Source of the DNA: Taklimakanibacter deserti
GTDB taxonomy: Bacteria > Pseudomonadota > Alphaproteobacteria > Rhizobiales > Aestuariivirgaceae
Direction: 5' to 3'
Length of the DNA stretch: 64,000 nucleotides
Assembly (NCBI GenBank): GCA_003574785.1
Contig: QORU01000008.1
Span: forward strand, 248,001 to 312,000
A program made the translations under genes and the position numbers. Each line of letters opens with the position of its first letter. Position 1 is the first letter of the stretch. Of this stretch, positions 45,258 through 53,522 are shown piece by piece. The notes under the pieces are model-generated. The model was given only the letters and a program-made list of their open reading frames with translations. It did no database searches and was not told where the DNA came from.

Positions 45258-46292
45258 ATGAGACATCACCTGAAGGCCATGACAATCAAAGGCAGCGCGC
45301 TGCGGCGGCGCTTCACCAGCGACGCGCGGGGCAATGTCGCCGTCATCACAGCTCTTGCCGCCATTCCGCTGTGTGCGGCCGGAGGCGTTGCCATCGATTA
45401 TTCGCATGCGAGTTTCGTGCGTTCATACCTGCAGGCCGAGGCCGATGCCGCGGCCCTTGGCGCCGCCGTCGGCGGGCCCTCGGCCAATGATGCGACATGG
45501 GCGACGGCAGCGGAGGGGCACACGAAATCGCGATTTGGAGCGGGCGTCAGCGACGTCTCCGTTCAGGGCAAATGGCTGTCGGCCACGGATTTCGGCGTCG
45601 ATGCGAGCGCCACCGTGCCCGTGTCGCTGCTCGCGGCCGTGCCCGGCTTCTCCAAGACGATGAAAGTGAGCGTCGCTGCGGTGGCCCGCTATGCCGAGCC
45701 GGTGCTCGAATACAAGCCGCCCGTTCTCACCGACCTCAATCCGGATGCCGCCGACTACAACCGCGTCTCTGTCTATTGCTTCAACAGCGAGAAGAAAAAG
45801 GCGTCCGAGAGGCGGACGAAGATGACGGCCGTCGCCGACAACGCCTTGACGAAATACAACTACACAATGCCGGAATGCGGACCCAAGGAAACCCTGAGCT
45901 TCCGTCTCCACAATGTGCGCAACGCGCGGACCCAGAAGTCGAAATGGGATGATCCGAAGGCGGAGCACTACGACTATTACACCGACACGGTCATCACCGG
46001 CGGCAAGGAAAGCTACGCTCTCGAGTACAGCCTGCTCGAAACCGTGCTCTGCGACAGCCGGAGCGCCTGCCAGCTCCCGAAGGATGGCGGCACGCTTCCG
46101 GAAGGTCCGAACCGGACGCCGGATAATAGTAAGACGGGCGCCTGCGCGCCTGGAAAGTTCCTCTATTACGGTTGGGAAGACCGCCCGCCCGAGAAGGGCG
46201 GCTCCGACCGCGACTACAACGATATCCGGATCGTCATGGAATGCCCGACGGTGAAGGCCGGCGGCACTGAAAAGGTGGCGCTGATCAAATAG
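45258..46292 (+). CDS. TadG-like pilus-assembly protein with acidic C-terminal domain
   Basis: This 344-aa protein has the TadE/G-type N-terminus: RGNVAVITALAAIPLCAAGGVAIDYSHA, a membrane helix after a basic leader, then a pseudopilin-like segment. The C-terminus contains GWEDRPPEKGGSDRDYNDIRIV, which resembles the DUF4114-type GGDRDYND motif, possibly calcium-binding. Other tad genes are not seen nearby. The start is ATG at 45258; ATG at 45279 is possible. Confidence 0.75.
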   Translation: MRHHLKAMTIKGSALRRRFTSDARGNVAVITALAAIPLCAAGGVAIDYSHASFVRSYLQAEADAAALGAAVGGPSANDATWATAAEGHTKSRFGAGVSDVSVQGKWLSATDFGVDASATVPVSLLAAVPGFSKTMKVSVAAVARYAEPVLEYKPPVLTDLNPDAADYNRVSVYCFNSEKKKASERRTKMTAVADNALTKYNYTMPECGPKETLSFRLHNVRNARTQKSKWDDPKAEHYDYYTDTVITGGKESYALEYSLLETVLCDSRSACQLPKDGGTLPEGPNRTPDNSKTGACAPGKFLYYGWEDRPPEKGGSDRDYNDIRIVMECPTVKAGGTEKVALIK

Positions 46293-46360
46293 CCGCCAGC
46301 GCGACGGCGTCGATATCAAGCAAGTGACCCTCTCCACCACCTCAGGTCGGCTTGCATCCT

Positions 46361-46392
46361 GGGGGCGTTTCCTGGCGAAATGCCCCCTTTTT
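46361..46392 (+). terminator. Rho-independent terminator after the TadG-like gene
   Basis: A 10-bp stem, GGGGGCGTTT (46361-46370) with AAATGCCCCC (46378-46387) including one G-T pair, is followed by TTTTT. It lies about 70 bp downstream of the TadG-like stop. Confidence 0.85.
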
Positions 46393-46509
46393 CTTGGGGT
46401 TTGCCGCCCTATGCTCGCAATGCCCCTTGCGGCAATCGTGAAAAAACCTCATTTTATGTCCTGAATCGCCAGCCTTAGCCCTGATGCGATCGGAAAGAGT
46501 TCCGCTTTA

Positions 46510-48243
46510 ATGATCAAGACCTTGCACCGGATGCTGCCGGCCCTGGCCGCTGGCCTCGTCATCTTTGCCGCCCTTCCCGCGAATGCGGGTTATGAAGAAC
46601 TCGACATCGAGGGGAGCTCGCTTTCCGGCAGCTATCTGGCGGGCCGTTTCGCCGGCAAGCAGCGCGACATGGACGCCGCCGGCCAGTATTTCCAGCAGGC
46701 TCTGCGCGATGATCCCAACAATGCCGTGCTCATCGAGCGGGTCTTCGTCTTCGACCTGTCGGAAGGCAAGATCGCCAGCGCCGAGGACTATGCCGAGCGG
46801 GTCCTCTCCTTCAACAGCCAGCATCGCATGGCGCGTTTCGTGCTCGGCCTGCGCGATGTCAGGCTGAAGCGCTATCAGCGGGCGCGCGAGAACTTCAAGA
46901 AGGCGGCCTATACGCCGATCGGCGAGCTGACCTCGGCACTCCTCTCCGCCTGGACCTATGCCGCCCAGGGCAACCAGGCGGCGGCCTTCAACGCGCTCGA
47001 CAAGCTCGACCAGAACGAGTCGCTCGAGAATTTCAAAGCCTATCACGGCGCCCTCATCGCCGATTATCTCGGCACCTCCTTGCGCGCCGAAAGCTTCTAC
47101 AAGAAGGCCTATGCCCAGGCCGGCAATTCGTTGCGCGTCGTCCAGGCCTATGGCAACTATCTCGAGCGCAACGGGCACAAGGACGAGGCGCGCAAGATCT
47201 ATGAGCAGTTCCTCTCGACGGCCGAGAAGAATCCGCTGGTAGGCCAGTCGCTCGACAATCTGAACAAGGGCGTCAAGCCGCAAGCTTTCATCAAGACACC
47301 GCAGGCCGGCATGAGCGAAGCGCTGTTCTCGGTGGCGAGCGCGCTCTCCGACGACCAGGGCCTCGATGTAGCGCTGGCCTATGCCCAGCTCGCTCTCTCC
47401 ATCGACGGCGATCGCAACATCAACCTGACGCTGCTCGGCGACATCTATGAAAGCATGAACAGCTATCAGCGCTCGATCGATGCCTATGACGCAATCGAAA
47501 AGAACTCGGTGCTCAAGCCCAATGCCGAGCTCGAGGTCGCGGTCAACCTGCAAAGGCTCGAGAAGAAGGATGAGGCGAAGGCGAGGCTCAAGGCGCTGAC
47601 CCAGGCGGACCCCAAGGACTACGAAGCGCTGGTGACGCTCGGCAATCTCTACCGCAACAACGAGGAATTCGCACCTGCGGCCGACACCTACAACGCGGCC
47701 ATTGCTCTCCTCGGCGTGCCCACGCGCGACAACTGGACGGTCTTCTACTATCGCGGCATTTCCTTCGAGCGCACCAAGCAGTGGGACAAGGCCGAGGCCG
47801 ATTTCCGCAAAGCCCTCCAGCTCGAGCCCGATCAGCCGATGGTGCTCAACTATCTCGGCTATTCGATGGTCGACAAGAAGCTCAATCTCAACGAGGCGAT
47901 CGCGATGGTGCGCAAGGCGGTCGAGCTCAAGCCGAATGACGGCTATATCGTCGACAGCCTCGGCTGGGCGCATTTCCGCCTCGGCGAATATGAGGAGGCG
48001 GTCAAGCAGCTGGAGCGCGCCGTCGAGCTCAAACCTTCGGATCCGGTGATCGCCGATCATCTGGGCGATGCCTATTGGCGCGTCGGCCGCCAGCTCGAGG
48101 CCCGCTTCCAATGGCAGCATGCCAAGGACAACAAGCCCGAGCCCGAAGACCTGGCGCGCATCGACAAGAAGCTGAAAGAGGGGCTGGCCGACGAGCCGCC
48201 CGTGACTCCGGCGCAGAACAGCGCCGGCGGCAATAACGGCTGA
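46510..48243 (+). CDS. Exported TPR-repeat protein
   Basis: This 577-aa protein has a signal peptide (MLPALAAGLVIFAALPANA) and about ten tetratricopeptide repeats across its length, for example AGQYFQQALRDDPNNAVLIERVF, KAEADFRKALQLEPDQPMVLNYLGY and EEAVKQLERAVELKPSDPVIADHLGDAYW. TPRs mediate protein-protein contacts; the partners are unknown. The start is ATG at 46510. The ispE start follows 4 bp after its stop, suggesting cotranscription. Confidence 0.85.
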   Translation: MIKTLHRMLPALAAGLVIFAALPANAGYEELDIEGSSLSGSYLAGRFAGKQRDMDAAGQYFQQALRDDPNNAVLIERVFVFDLSEGKIASAEDYAERVLSFNSQHRMARFVLGLRDVRLKRYQRARENFKKAAYTPIGELTSALLSAWTYAAQGNQAAAFNALDKLDQNESLENFKAYHGALIADYLGTSLRAESFYKKAYAQAGNSLRVVQAYGNYLERNGHKDEARKIYEQFLSTAEKNPLVGQSLDNLNKGVKPQAFIKTPQAGMSEALFSVASALSDDQGLDVALAYAQLALSIDGDRNINLTLLGDIYESMNSYQRSIDAYDAIEKNSVLKPNAELEVAVNLQRLEKKDEAKARLKALTQADPKDYEALVTLGNLYRNNEEFAPAADTYNAAIALLGVPTRDNWTVFYYRGISFERTKQWDKAEADFRKALQLEPDQPMVLNYLGYSMVDKKLNLNEAIAMVRKAVELKPNDGYIVDSLGWAHFRLGEYEEAVKQLERAVELKPSDPVIADHLGDAYWRVGRQLEARFQWQHAKDNKPEPEDLARIDKKLKEGLADEPPVTPAQNSAGGNNG

Positions 48244-48247
48244 TATT

Positions 48248-49072
48248 TTGCCTCATACGGAGCTGGCGCCTGCCAAGGTCAACCTGGCGCTGCATGTGCT
48301 TGGCCGCAGAGACGACGGCTATCACGAGCTCGACAGCATCGTCGCCTTTGCCCAGGTCGCCGACCGCCTGACCTTCGAGGAGGCCCCCGACTGGCGCCTC
48401 GATATTGCGGGCCCCTTTGCGGAAGGTCTCGAGGCCGCGCCGGACAACCTGGTGCTGAAGGCCGCTCGTGCCTTTGCCGCGGCCTATCCGTCGCGCACCT
48501 ACCGCATCAGGCTGGAAAAAAACCTGCCGATCGCTTCCGGCATCGGCGGCGGATCGGCTGACGCCGCCGCCTGCCTCAGGGCGCTCGCATCGCTCGCCGG
48601 CGTCAGCGATGATCTGGGGAAGCTCGCTTGCGGCCTTGGCGCCGATGTGCCGGTCTGCCTCGTCGGCAAGGCCTGCCGCATGCAAGGGATTGGCGAGCGC
48701 ATCGACTTACTGGACGACATCGAGCCGATGCCGGCCGTGCTGGTCAATCCCGGCCTTGAGCTTGCGACCAGGGATGTTTTCGCGAGGCTTGCCTTGAAGC
48801 CCGGCGACAAGGCCTTTGCCGGCCTCACGACGCCCATGGATCTGGCCTCATGCCGCAACGACCTCACCGTGTCGGCGCTCGCTTCGGCGCCGGTCATCGG
48901 CCAGGTGATGGCGGGCTTGAGCGTCCAGGCCGGCTTGCGTTTCGCCCGCATGTCGGGATCGGGCGCGACGTGCTTTGGCATTTTCGCATCCCGGGAGGCG
49001 GCGAAGGAAGCGGCACGGCGCATTTCCCAGACTCATCCGCAATGGTGGGTCGTGCCGACCATGATCGGCTAA
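48248..49072 (+). CDS. ispE: 4-diphosphocytidyl-2-C-methyl-D-erythritol kinase
   Basis: This 274-aa GHMP kinase phosphorylates CDP-ME in the MEP isoprenoid pathway. It begins APAKVNLALHVLGRRDDGYHEL, and the ATP-binding loop is PIASGIGGGSADAAA. Another conserved segment is RMSGSGATCFGIF. The start is TTG at 48248, close after the TPR gene's stop; no other in-frame start would keep the N-terminal AKVN motif. Confidence 0.95.
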   Translation: MPHTELAPAKVNLALHVLGRRDDGYHELDSIVAFAQVADRLTFEEAPDWRLDIAGPFAEGLEAAPDNLVLKAARAFAAAYPSRTYRIRLEKNLPIASGIGGGSADAAACLRALASLAGVSDDLGKLACGLGADVPVCLVGKACRMQGIGERIDLLDDIEPMPAVLVNPGLELATRDVFARLALKPGDKAFAGLTTPMDLASCRNDLTVSALASAPVIGQVMAGLSVQAGLRFARMSGSGATCFGIFASREAAKEAARRISQTHPQWWVVPTMIG

Positions 49073-49129
49073 ACGCTGCGCTCGCGCTTTTACTTACGTG
49101 GCGGAAGAGAAACCTCTACCTTTCTTTCC

Positions 49130-49561
49130 TCATCCTCTCGAAGCATCGGAGCGAAAATACAGCCGCTGGATGACCGCCATGATCAACGCCGTCGCCCAGC
49201 CGAAGATGATCCAGCCATTGACGGCCTCGAACGTAGCCAACACACGCCAGTCGGGTCCCAGTGTTATGTCGCCGTAACCGACGGTGGTGAATGTCACGAT
49301 CGAGAAATAGAGCGCTTGCTCAAAGGTCGGCAAGGCTTGCTTCAGGTCGTAACAGATCGCCCACACCACCACGTCGAGAACAATCGGCAGCAGGAGATAC
49401 AAAATCCAAATGACCGTCACGGCGGTCGGCCAGCGCGCCAGAATGGCAGGGTGGTGCTGCTCGATCGACCTGAACCGTCGCAGTCCAAAAGCCATGAAGA
49501 GCGCCTGGACGGCGATGGTAATGGCGATCAACAGGCCGGCGAGAAGCAGCTGGCGCAGCAT
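49130..49561 (-). CDS. Two-pore-helix potassium channel-like protein
   Basis: This 143-aa membrane protein has three hydrophobic stretches and the K+ selectivity filter TVGYGD in SIVTFTTVGYGDITLG. The pattern of an outer helix, pore loop and inner helix fits a simple two-transmembrane channel, with an extra N-terminal helix. CGGAGG precedes the ATG at 49561. It sits just downstream of the AraC gene on the same strand. Confidence 0.85.
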   Translation of the reverse strand: MLRQLLLAGLLIAITIAVQALFMAFGLRRFRSIEQHHPAILARWPTAVTVIWILYLLLPIVLDVVVWAICYDLKQALPTFEQALYFSIVTFTTVGYGDITLGPDWRVLATFEAVNGWIIFGWATALIMAVIQRLYFRSDASRG

Positions 49562-49579
49562 GATAACCTCCGTGCAAGA

Positions 49580-50623
49580 CTATCCGGCCGGCCGCTCGGC
49601 CCGGCCTTTGCGCGGGCTCCGGCCGGTCCAGCGTTTGTAGGCGACCGAGAAGGCGCTCGGGTTGGAGTAGCCGAGAAGAAAGGCGATCTGGGTGAAGCTC
49701 AGCTCCTCCTCGGCGAGATAGCGCGACGCCAGGTCCTGGCGCAGGCGCTCGACGATGGTGGTGAACGGCATGTTGATCTCCGCCAGCCGGCGCACCAGCG
49801 TGCGCTCGCTCATGCCGAGCTCGGTGGCGATCGTCTTGATCCGCGCCTGGCCTCTGGGCAGGAGCTCCGCCAGCCGCCGCTCGATCTGATCCAGGAATTC
49901 CTCGCGCTGCGGCGGACGCTTGCGCAGCAGGTCATCGGCATGGTCCCTGAGCACCGCGAGGAGGCGGTCGTCGGATGACCGGATGGGCATGGCCAGCGTC
50001 TTGCGGGAGAAGACGATGTGCCCCTGGTTGCGGTTGAATTTCACCGGGCAGCCGAACTGTTTCGCGAATTGATCGAGATGCGAGCGGCGATTGTGGACGA
50101 ATTGCACGGAGAGGGGGGCAAGCCTGATGCCGGCGAGCTGGCGATAGGCATGGATGACGACGCCATAGGAGAATTCGACCGCCTGGCGCGACTGGCCATA
50201 GGAGGAATGCAGCGGAATGATCGTGAGCGTCCCGGTCTCACCCGCGACCTTGAGGCTGATCTGATAGGCTTCCGAGAACACGCGCAGATAGCGGGCGAGG
50301 TTGTGCATGGCCTCCTCGACGGTGCGGGACGCAATGCCGAGATAGGCGAGGAGGCCGGCATCGCGAATGTCGATCGTGGCGCTGAAATTGAGACCGAAGC
50401 AGTCATCGCTGAGCTCGCGGGCGGCGATCTCGAGAAGCCTCGCATGGTCGGTGAAGGGGATCCAGGCATCGGCCTTGTTGAGCATGCGCAACTCGAGCCC
50501 CGCCTCGGCAAGCGCCGCTTCGAGGTCGGCTCCCGCCTGCTTGAGCTTGTCGACAACCATCCTTGCCCATAAAGCCCGAACCAGGATTTTCCCCGGATCG
50601 AGCCTGGTCTGCCGCTTGGCCAT
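49580..50623 (-). CDS. AraC family transcriptional regulator with Arabinose_bd-type N-terminal domain
   Basis: This protein of about 347 aa has the Arabinose_bd-type domain (residues about 20-210; ELSDDCFGLNFSATIDIRDAGLLAYLGIASRTVEEAMHNLARYLRVFSE). A C-terminal HTH follows (IKTIATELGMSERTLVRRLAE, FTQIAFLLGYSNPSAFSVAYKRWTG). The start may be ATG at 50623 or 50632. A site similar to the AraC operators lies about 40 bp upstream. The K+ channel gene follows on the same strand and could be a target. Confidence 0.87.
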   Translation of the reverse strand: MAKRQTRLDPGKILVRALWARMVVDKLKQAGADLEAALAEAGLELRMLNKADAWIPFTDHARLLEIAARELSDDCFGLNFSATIDIRDAGLLAYLGIASRTVEEAMHNLARYLRVFSEAYQISLKVAGETGTLTIIPLHSSYGQSRQAVEFSYGVVIHAYRQLAGIRLAPLSVQFVHNRRSHLDQFAKQFGCPVKFNRNQGHIVFSRKTLAMPIRSSDDRLLAVLRDHADDLLRKRPPQREEFLDQIERRLAELLPRGQARIKTIATELGMSERTLVRRLAEINMPFTTIVERLRQDLASRYLAEEELSFTQIAFLLGYSNPSAFSVAYKRWTGRSPRKGRAERPAG

Positions 50624-50665
50624 GATCGTCATCCCGAAAGCTTGGAACCCGCCATTGGGAACCGT

Positions 50666-50682
50666 TTGTCACGAAATGGCAA
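50666..50682. promoter_or_regulatory. Variant of the AraC-family 17-bp site
   Basis: On the minus strand it reads TTGCCATTTCGTGACAA, matching the 20712 site at 13 of 17 positions. It lies about 40 bp upstream of the AraC gene start. Confidence 0.45.
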
Positions 50683-50905
50683 GCGTTTGGCGGGGTTTCG
50701 AAAGAATTTTGAGGCACCGAATGCCTAAGTCACGGGCCGAAACTTCTCAAGCCCGCTAGGGAAAGCGACAGGCGCCGGGTCACAGAAGAACTCAGAGTCC
50801 CGGTGTCGGACTAGCGGCTCTCGCGCCCCGTGAGACCGCTAGTCTTTTTCCCGACGGCAAAGGCCGCGCCCGAATGCGGCGCCATTCTTCACGTGATGGA
50901 AAACC

Positions 50906-51058
50906 ATGAACGAGCCGGCCATGATGTTGCTCTCGGATACGGCGTCGTTCCTTGGCGCCATCGTGGCGGGAATGGCATTGGGCGGGCTGCTTTATGCCGG
51001 CGCCGTCATCGCCTGGCGGCTGGCCTCGCGAATTTGGCGGTGGCTCCGGCGGCAATAA
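50906..51058 (+). CDS. Putative 50-aa single-helix membrane peptide
   Basis: A short open frame encodes 50 residues with a central hydrophobic helix (FLGAIVAGMALGGLLYAGAVIAW) and a basic C-terminus (RLASRIWRWLRRQ). A G-rich stem-loop follows immediately after the stop. No strong ribosome binding site is visible. It may be a genuine small membrane protein, but translation is unproven. Confidence 0.4.
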   Translation: MNEPAMMLLSDTASFLGAIVAGMALGGLLYAGAVIAWRLASRIWRWLRRQ

Positions 51059-51517
51059 TCCCCCGGCGCAGACCGGGGGGTATTGCGCCGGGGGCGGGAA
51101 GCGACCCGGGGGTCCTAGTCGCCCCTCTCGCAGCCGGCACAGCCTGCGCCACGCCGGAAGCGGACGCCCTCTAGGCGAGCGATGTGAGAACCGCAATTCG
51201 ACTTCAGGCCGCTGGCGTCGAATCAAAAGAGATTGGCGTATCAAGAGAAGCAGCTCCGTCATCCGCAAAGCTCTGGCGGATTTCATATATCTATTTGATA
51301 TTATTGTGTAACGTTGAATTTTGTGGCTTGGGTTGCTTTCCTTTTGCCCAGGCTCACCGCCGGTCATCCTCGCCGCGCAGCGCGCCGTCGGACGGCGCGT
51401 CCAGAATTGAAGGGACCGGGTTAGGGGTGTATAATCCCGCCGTGTTCGAGTTGGCCCTGAACGCCCAAGGAGAAGGCATATCAGGCCATTCGGACGCGGT
51501 TGTTCAGGAGGTCAGTC
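51059..51517. other. Intergenic region upstream of the DUF2189-cox operon
   Basis: This region holds a GC-rich stem (CCCCCGG/CCGGGGG, 51060-51079) without a T-run, an AT-rich stretch at 51279-51313 and a sigma70-like promoter at 51407-51435. No gene is supported. Confidence 0.5.
51407..51435 (+). promoter_or_regulatory. Sigma70-like promoter for DUF2189-cox
   Basis: TTGAAG (51407-51412) and TATAAT (51430-51435) are separated by 17 bp. This lies about 80 bp upstream of the DUF2189 start. Confidence 0.6.
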
Positions 51518-52324
51518 ATGGCCTCTTTACATGGAAAACCGATCGGCGCTGTAGACGACAGCACCGCTTACGGTGAGATCCAAAAGATCAGTGCAGCTGA
51601 CCTCGTGGACGCTTTGTCCAAAGGCGTCGATGACTTCAAGGCGAAACCCAGCCACCTGGTCATCCTCGCCATTCTCTACCCGCTCGCCATGGTGGTGTCG
51701 GCCAATATCGCGGCCGGCTACATACCCCTGCCGCTGGTCTTTCCCTTGCTTTCGGGATTCGCCCTGATCGGCCCGCTCGCCGCGATCGGCCTCTATGAGA
51801 TCAGCCGGCGGCGCGAGCAGGGCCTCGATATCTCCTGGGAGCACGCCTATAACGTCATCCGCAGGCCGTCCATCAGCGTCCTGACGCTGAGCGTGCTGGT
51901 CGGCGTGATCTATTTCGTGTGGCTCGGCGCGGCGTTCCTCATCTACCGGCAGATCTACGGCAGCACCGTGCCGACGGCGATCACCCCCTTCGTCTGGGAG
52001 GTTCTCACCACGCCAGCCGGCTGGGCGCTCATCATCGTCGGCTGCGGCGTCGGCTTTCTTTTCGCCGTCGTGGTGCTCGCCATCAGCGCCGTGTCCTTTC
52101 CGATGCTTGTCGATGTGCATGTCGGCGTGGTGACGGCGATACGGACGTCCGTTCACGCGTTTCTGGCCAATCCGACGACGATGATGCTGTGGGGCTTCAT
52201 CGTCGCCAGCCTGCTGTTGATCGGGGCCCTGCCGTTGTTCGCCGGCCTCGCTGTCGTGATGCCGGTGCTCGGGCATGCGACCTGGCACCTGTATCGCAAG
52301 GTCGTCAAGCACTACCCGGTTTGA
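51518..52324 (+). CDS. DUF2189 domain-containing membrane protein
   Basis: This 268-aa protein has six membrane helices and matches DUF2189, integral-membrane proteins often found near cytochrome oxidase genes. Features are ALSKGVDDFKAKPSHLVILAILYPLAM and GPLAAIGLYEISRRREQG. AGGAGG lies 7 bases before the ATG at 51518. It is the first gene of the cox unit, 13 bp before subunit II, and may help assemble or regulate the oxidase. Confidence 0.88.
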   Translation: MASLHGKPIGAVDDSTAYGEIQKISAADLVDALSKGVDDFKAKPSHLVILAILYPLAMVVSANIAAGYIPLPLVFPLLSGFALIGPLAAIGLYEISRRREQGLDISWEHAYNVIRRPSISVLTLSVLVGVIYFVWLGAAFLIYRQIYGSTVPTAITPFVWEVLTTPAGWALIIVGCGVGFLFAVVVLAISAVSFPMLVDVHVGVVTAIRTSVHAFLANPTTMMLWGFIVASLLLIGALPLFAGLAVVMPVLGHATWHLYRKVVKHYPV

Positions 52325-52337
52325 CTTCGGTGTCGAT

Positions 52338-53195
52338 ATGAAGATCGCGTTCGCTTTGATTGTGCTGGCCTTGGGCTCGGTCGTATTTCATCTGCTGAGC
52401 CCGTGGTGGTGGACTCCGATCGCCTCGAACTGGGACTATATCGACCACACGATCACCCTCACATTCTGGATCACCGGCATCGTATTCGTCGCCATCGTCC
52501 TGTTCATGGCCTATTGCCTGTGGCGCTTCCGCCACCAGGCAGGAACGCAGGCGGCATATGAGCCGGAAAACAAGAGGCTGGAATGGTGGCTCACCATATT
52601 GACCTCGGTCGGGGTAGCGGCCCTGCTGACGCCCGGCCTGTTCGTCTGGCACCAATTCGTCACCGTGCCCAAGGAAGCAGATGTGGTCGAGATCATCGGC
52701 CAGCAGTGGCAGTGGAATTTCCGCCTCCCCGGAAAGGACGGCGTATTGGGCACTTCCGACACCCGCAATGTCACGCCTGAAAACCCGCTGGGCCTCAATC
52801 CGAACGATCCCCATGGCGAGGATGATGTCCTGATCGCGGGCGGCGACCTGCACCTGCCGCTCAACCGGCCCGTCAGGGTATTGCTCCGCTCGATCGACAC
52901 CATCCACGACTTCTACGTGCCGGAGTTCCGGGCCAAGATGGACATGGTTCCGGGCATGGTCACCTATTTCTGGTTCACCCCGACCCGACCCGGAACATTC
53001 GCAGCCATCTGCGCCGAGCTGTGCGGCACCGGACACTACACCATGCGCGGCGTGGTCGTGGTCGAGGAAGAGGGCGCCTATCAGGCGTGGCTGCAGGAGC
53101 AGTCGATCTTCAAGCAGTCGGCCGATGCGGGGAACGGCACGGGTGAGGGGACAAGTCTCGCCTTGAGCGCGACCAAAACGGGTTCCGCGCCATGA
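52338..53195 (+). CDS. coxB: Cytochrome c oxidase subunit II (alternative oxidase)
   Basis: This 285-aa subunit has two N-terminal helices and a periplasmic CuA domain. The copper motif is CAELCGTGHYTM (Cys225, Cys229, His233, Met236) and IHDFYVPEF supplies the upstream His. QQWQWNFRLPG is the aromatic electron-entry region. The order II-I-III-III-IV resembles coxMNOP, an alternative oxidase described in Bradyrhizobium. A MITE lies between this gene and subunit I. Confidence 0.94.
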   Translation: MKIAFALIVLALGSVVFHLLSPWWWTPIASNWDYIDHTITLTFWITGIVFVAIVLFMAYCLWRFRHQAGTQAAYEPENKRLEWWLTILTSVGVAALLTPGLFVWHQFVTVPKEADVVEIIGQQWQWNFRLPGKDGVLGTSDTRNVTPENPLGLNPNDPHGEDDVLIAGGDLHLPLNRPVRVLLRSIDTIHDFYVPEFRAKMDMVPGMVTYFWFTPTRPGTFAAICAELCGTGHYTMRGVVVVEEEGAYQAWLQEQSIFKQSADAGNGTGEGTSLALSATKTGSAP

Positions 53196-53221
53196 GCACG
53201 CGCACCGTCAAAACGAAGGCC

Positions 53222-53462
53222 GGGCTGTCGCATATGGCGTTGGTGAAGGCCTCTCCACGCTTCCCCCTCTCCCGTTGCGAAGCAATGGGAGAGGGTGCCC
53301 GAAGGGCGGGTGAGGGCTCTTTGGCTCAGCAAGGAAGTTGGTTGAAATCAGAGTATATTGCACGAAAGAGCCCTCATCCGGCCTTCGGCCACCTTCTCCC
53401 GCAAGCGGGAGAAGGGGAAACCTGGCACGGCCCTCCACGGAAATATCCATATGCGATAGCCC
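53222..53462. mobile_element. MITE-like element with 16-bp terminal inverted repeats (full copy)
   Basis: The ends are GGGCTGTCGCATATGG (53222-53237) and CCATATGCGATAGCCC (53447-53462), inverted repeats with one mismatch. The inside has the hairpin CCCTCTCCC/GGGAGAGGG around GTTGCGAAGCAAT, plus GAGGGCTCTTT/AAAGAGCCCTC. It carries no gene and sits between cox subunits II and I. Partial copies are at 57038 and 59082. Confidence 0.75.
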
Positions 53463-53522
53463 TACCCGCAACGGATACGCAGCCCGCATTTTCGAGAGAT
53501 ATTCAAACCGAAGGGTGACGCG

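Noticed and set aside
46507..48120. 537-codon open frame on the minus strand
   Set aside because: It is antisense to the TPR gene; the repetitive sequence keeps the frame open.
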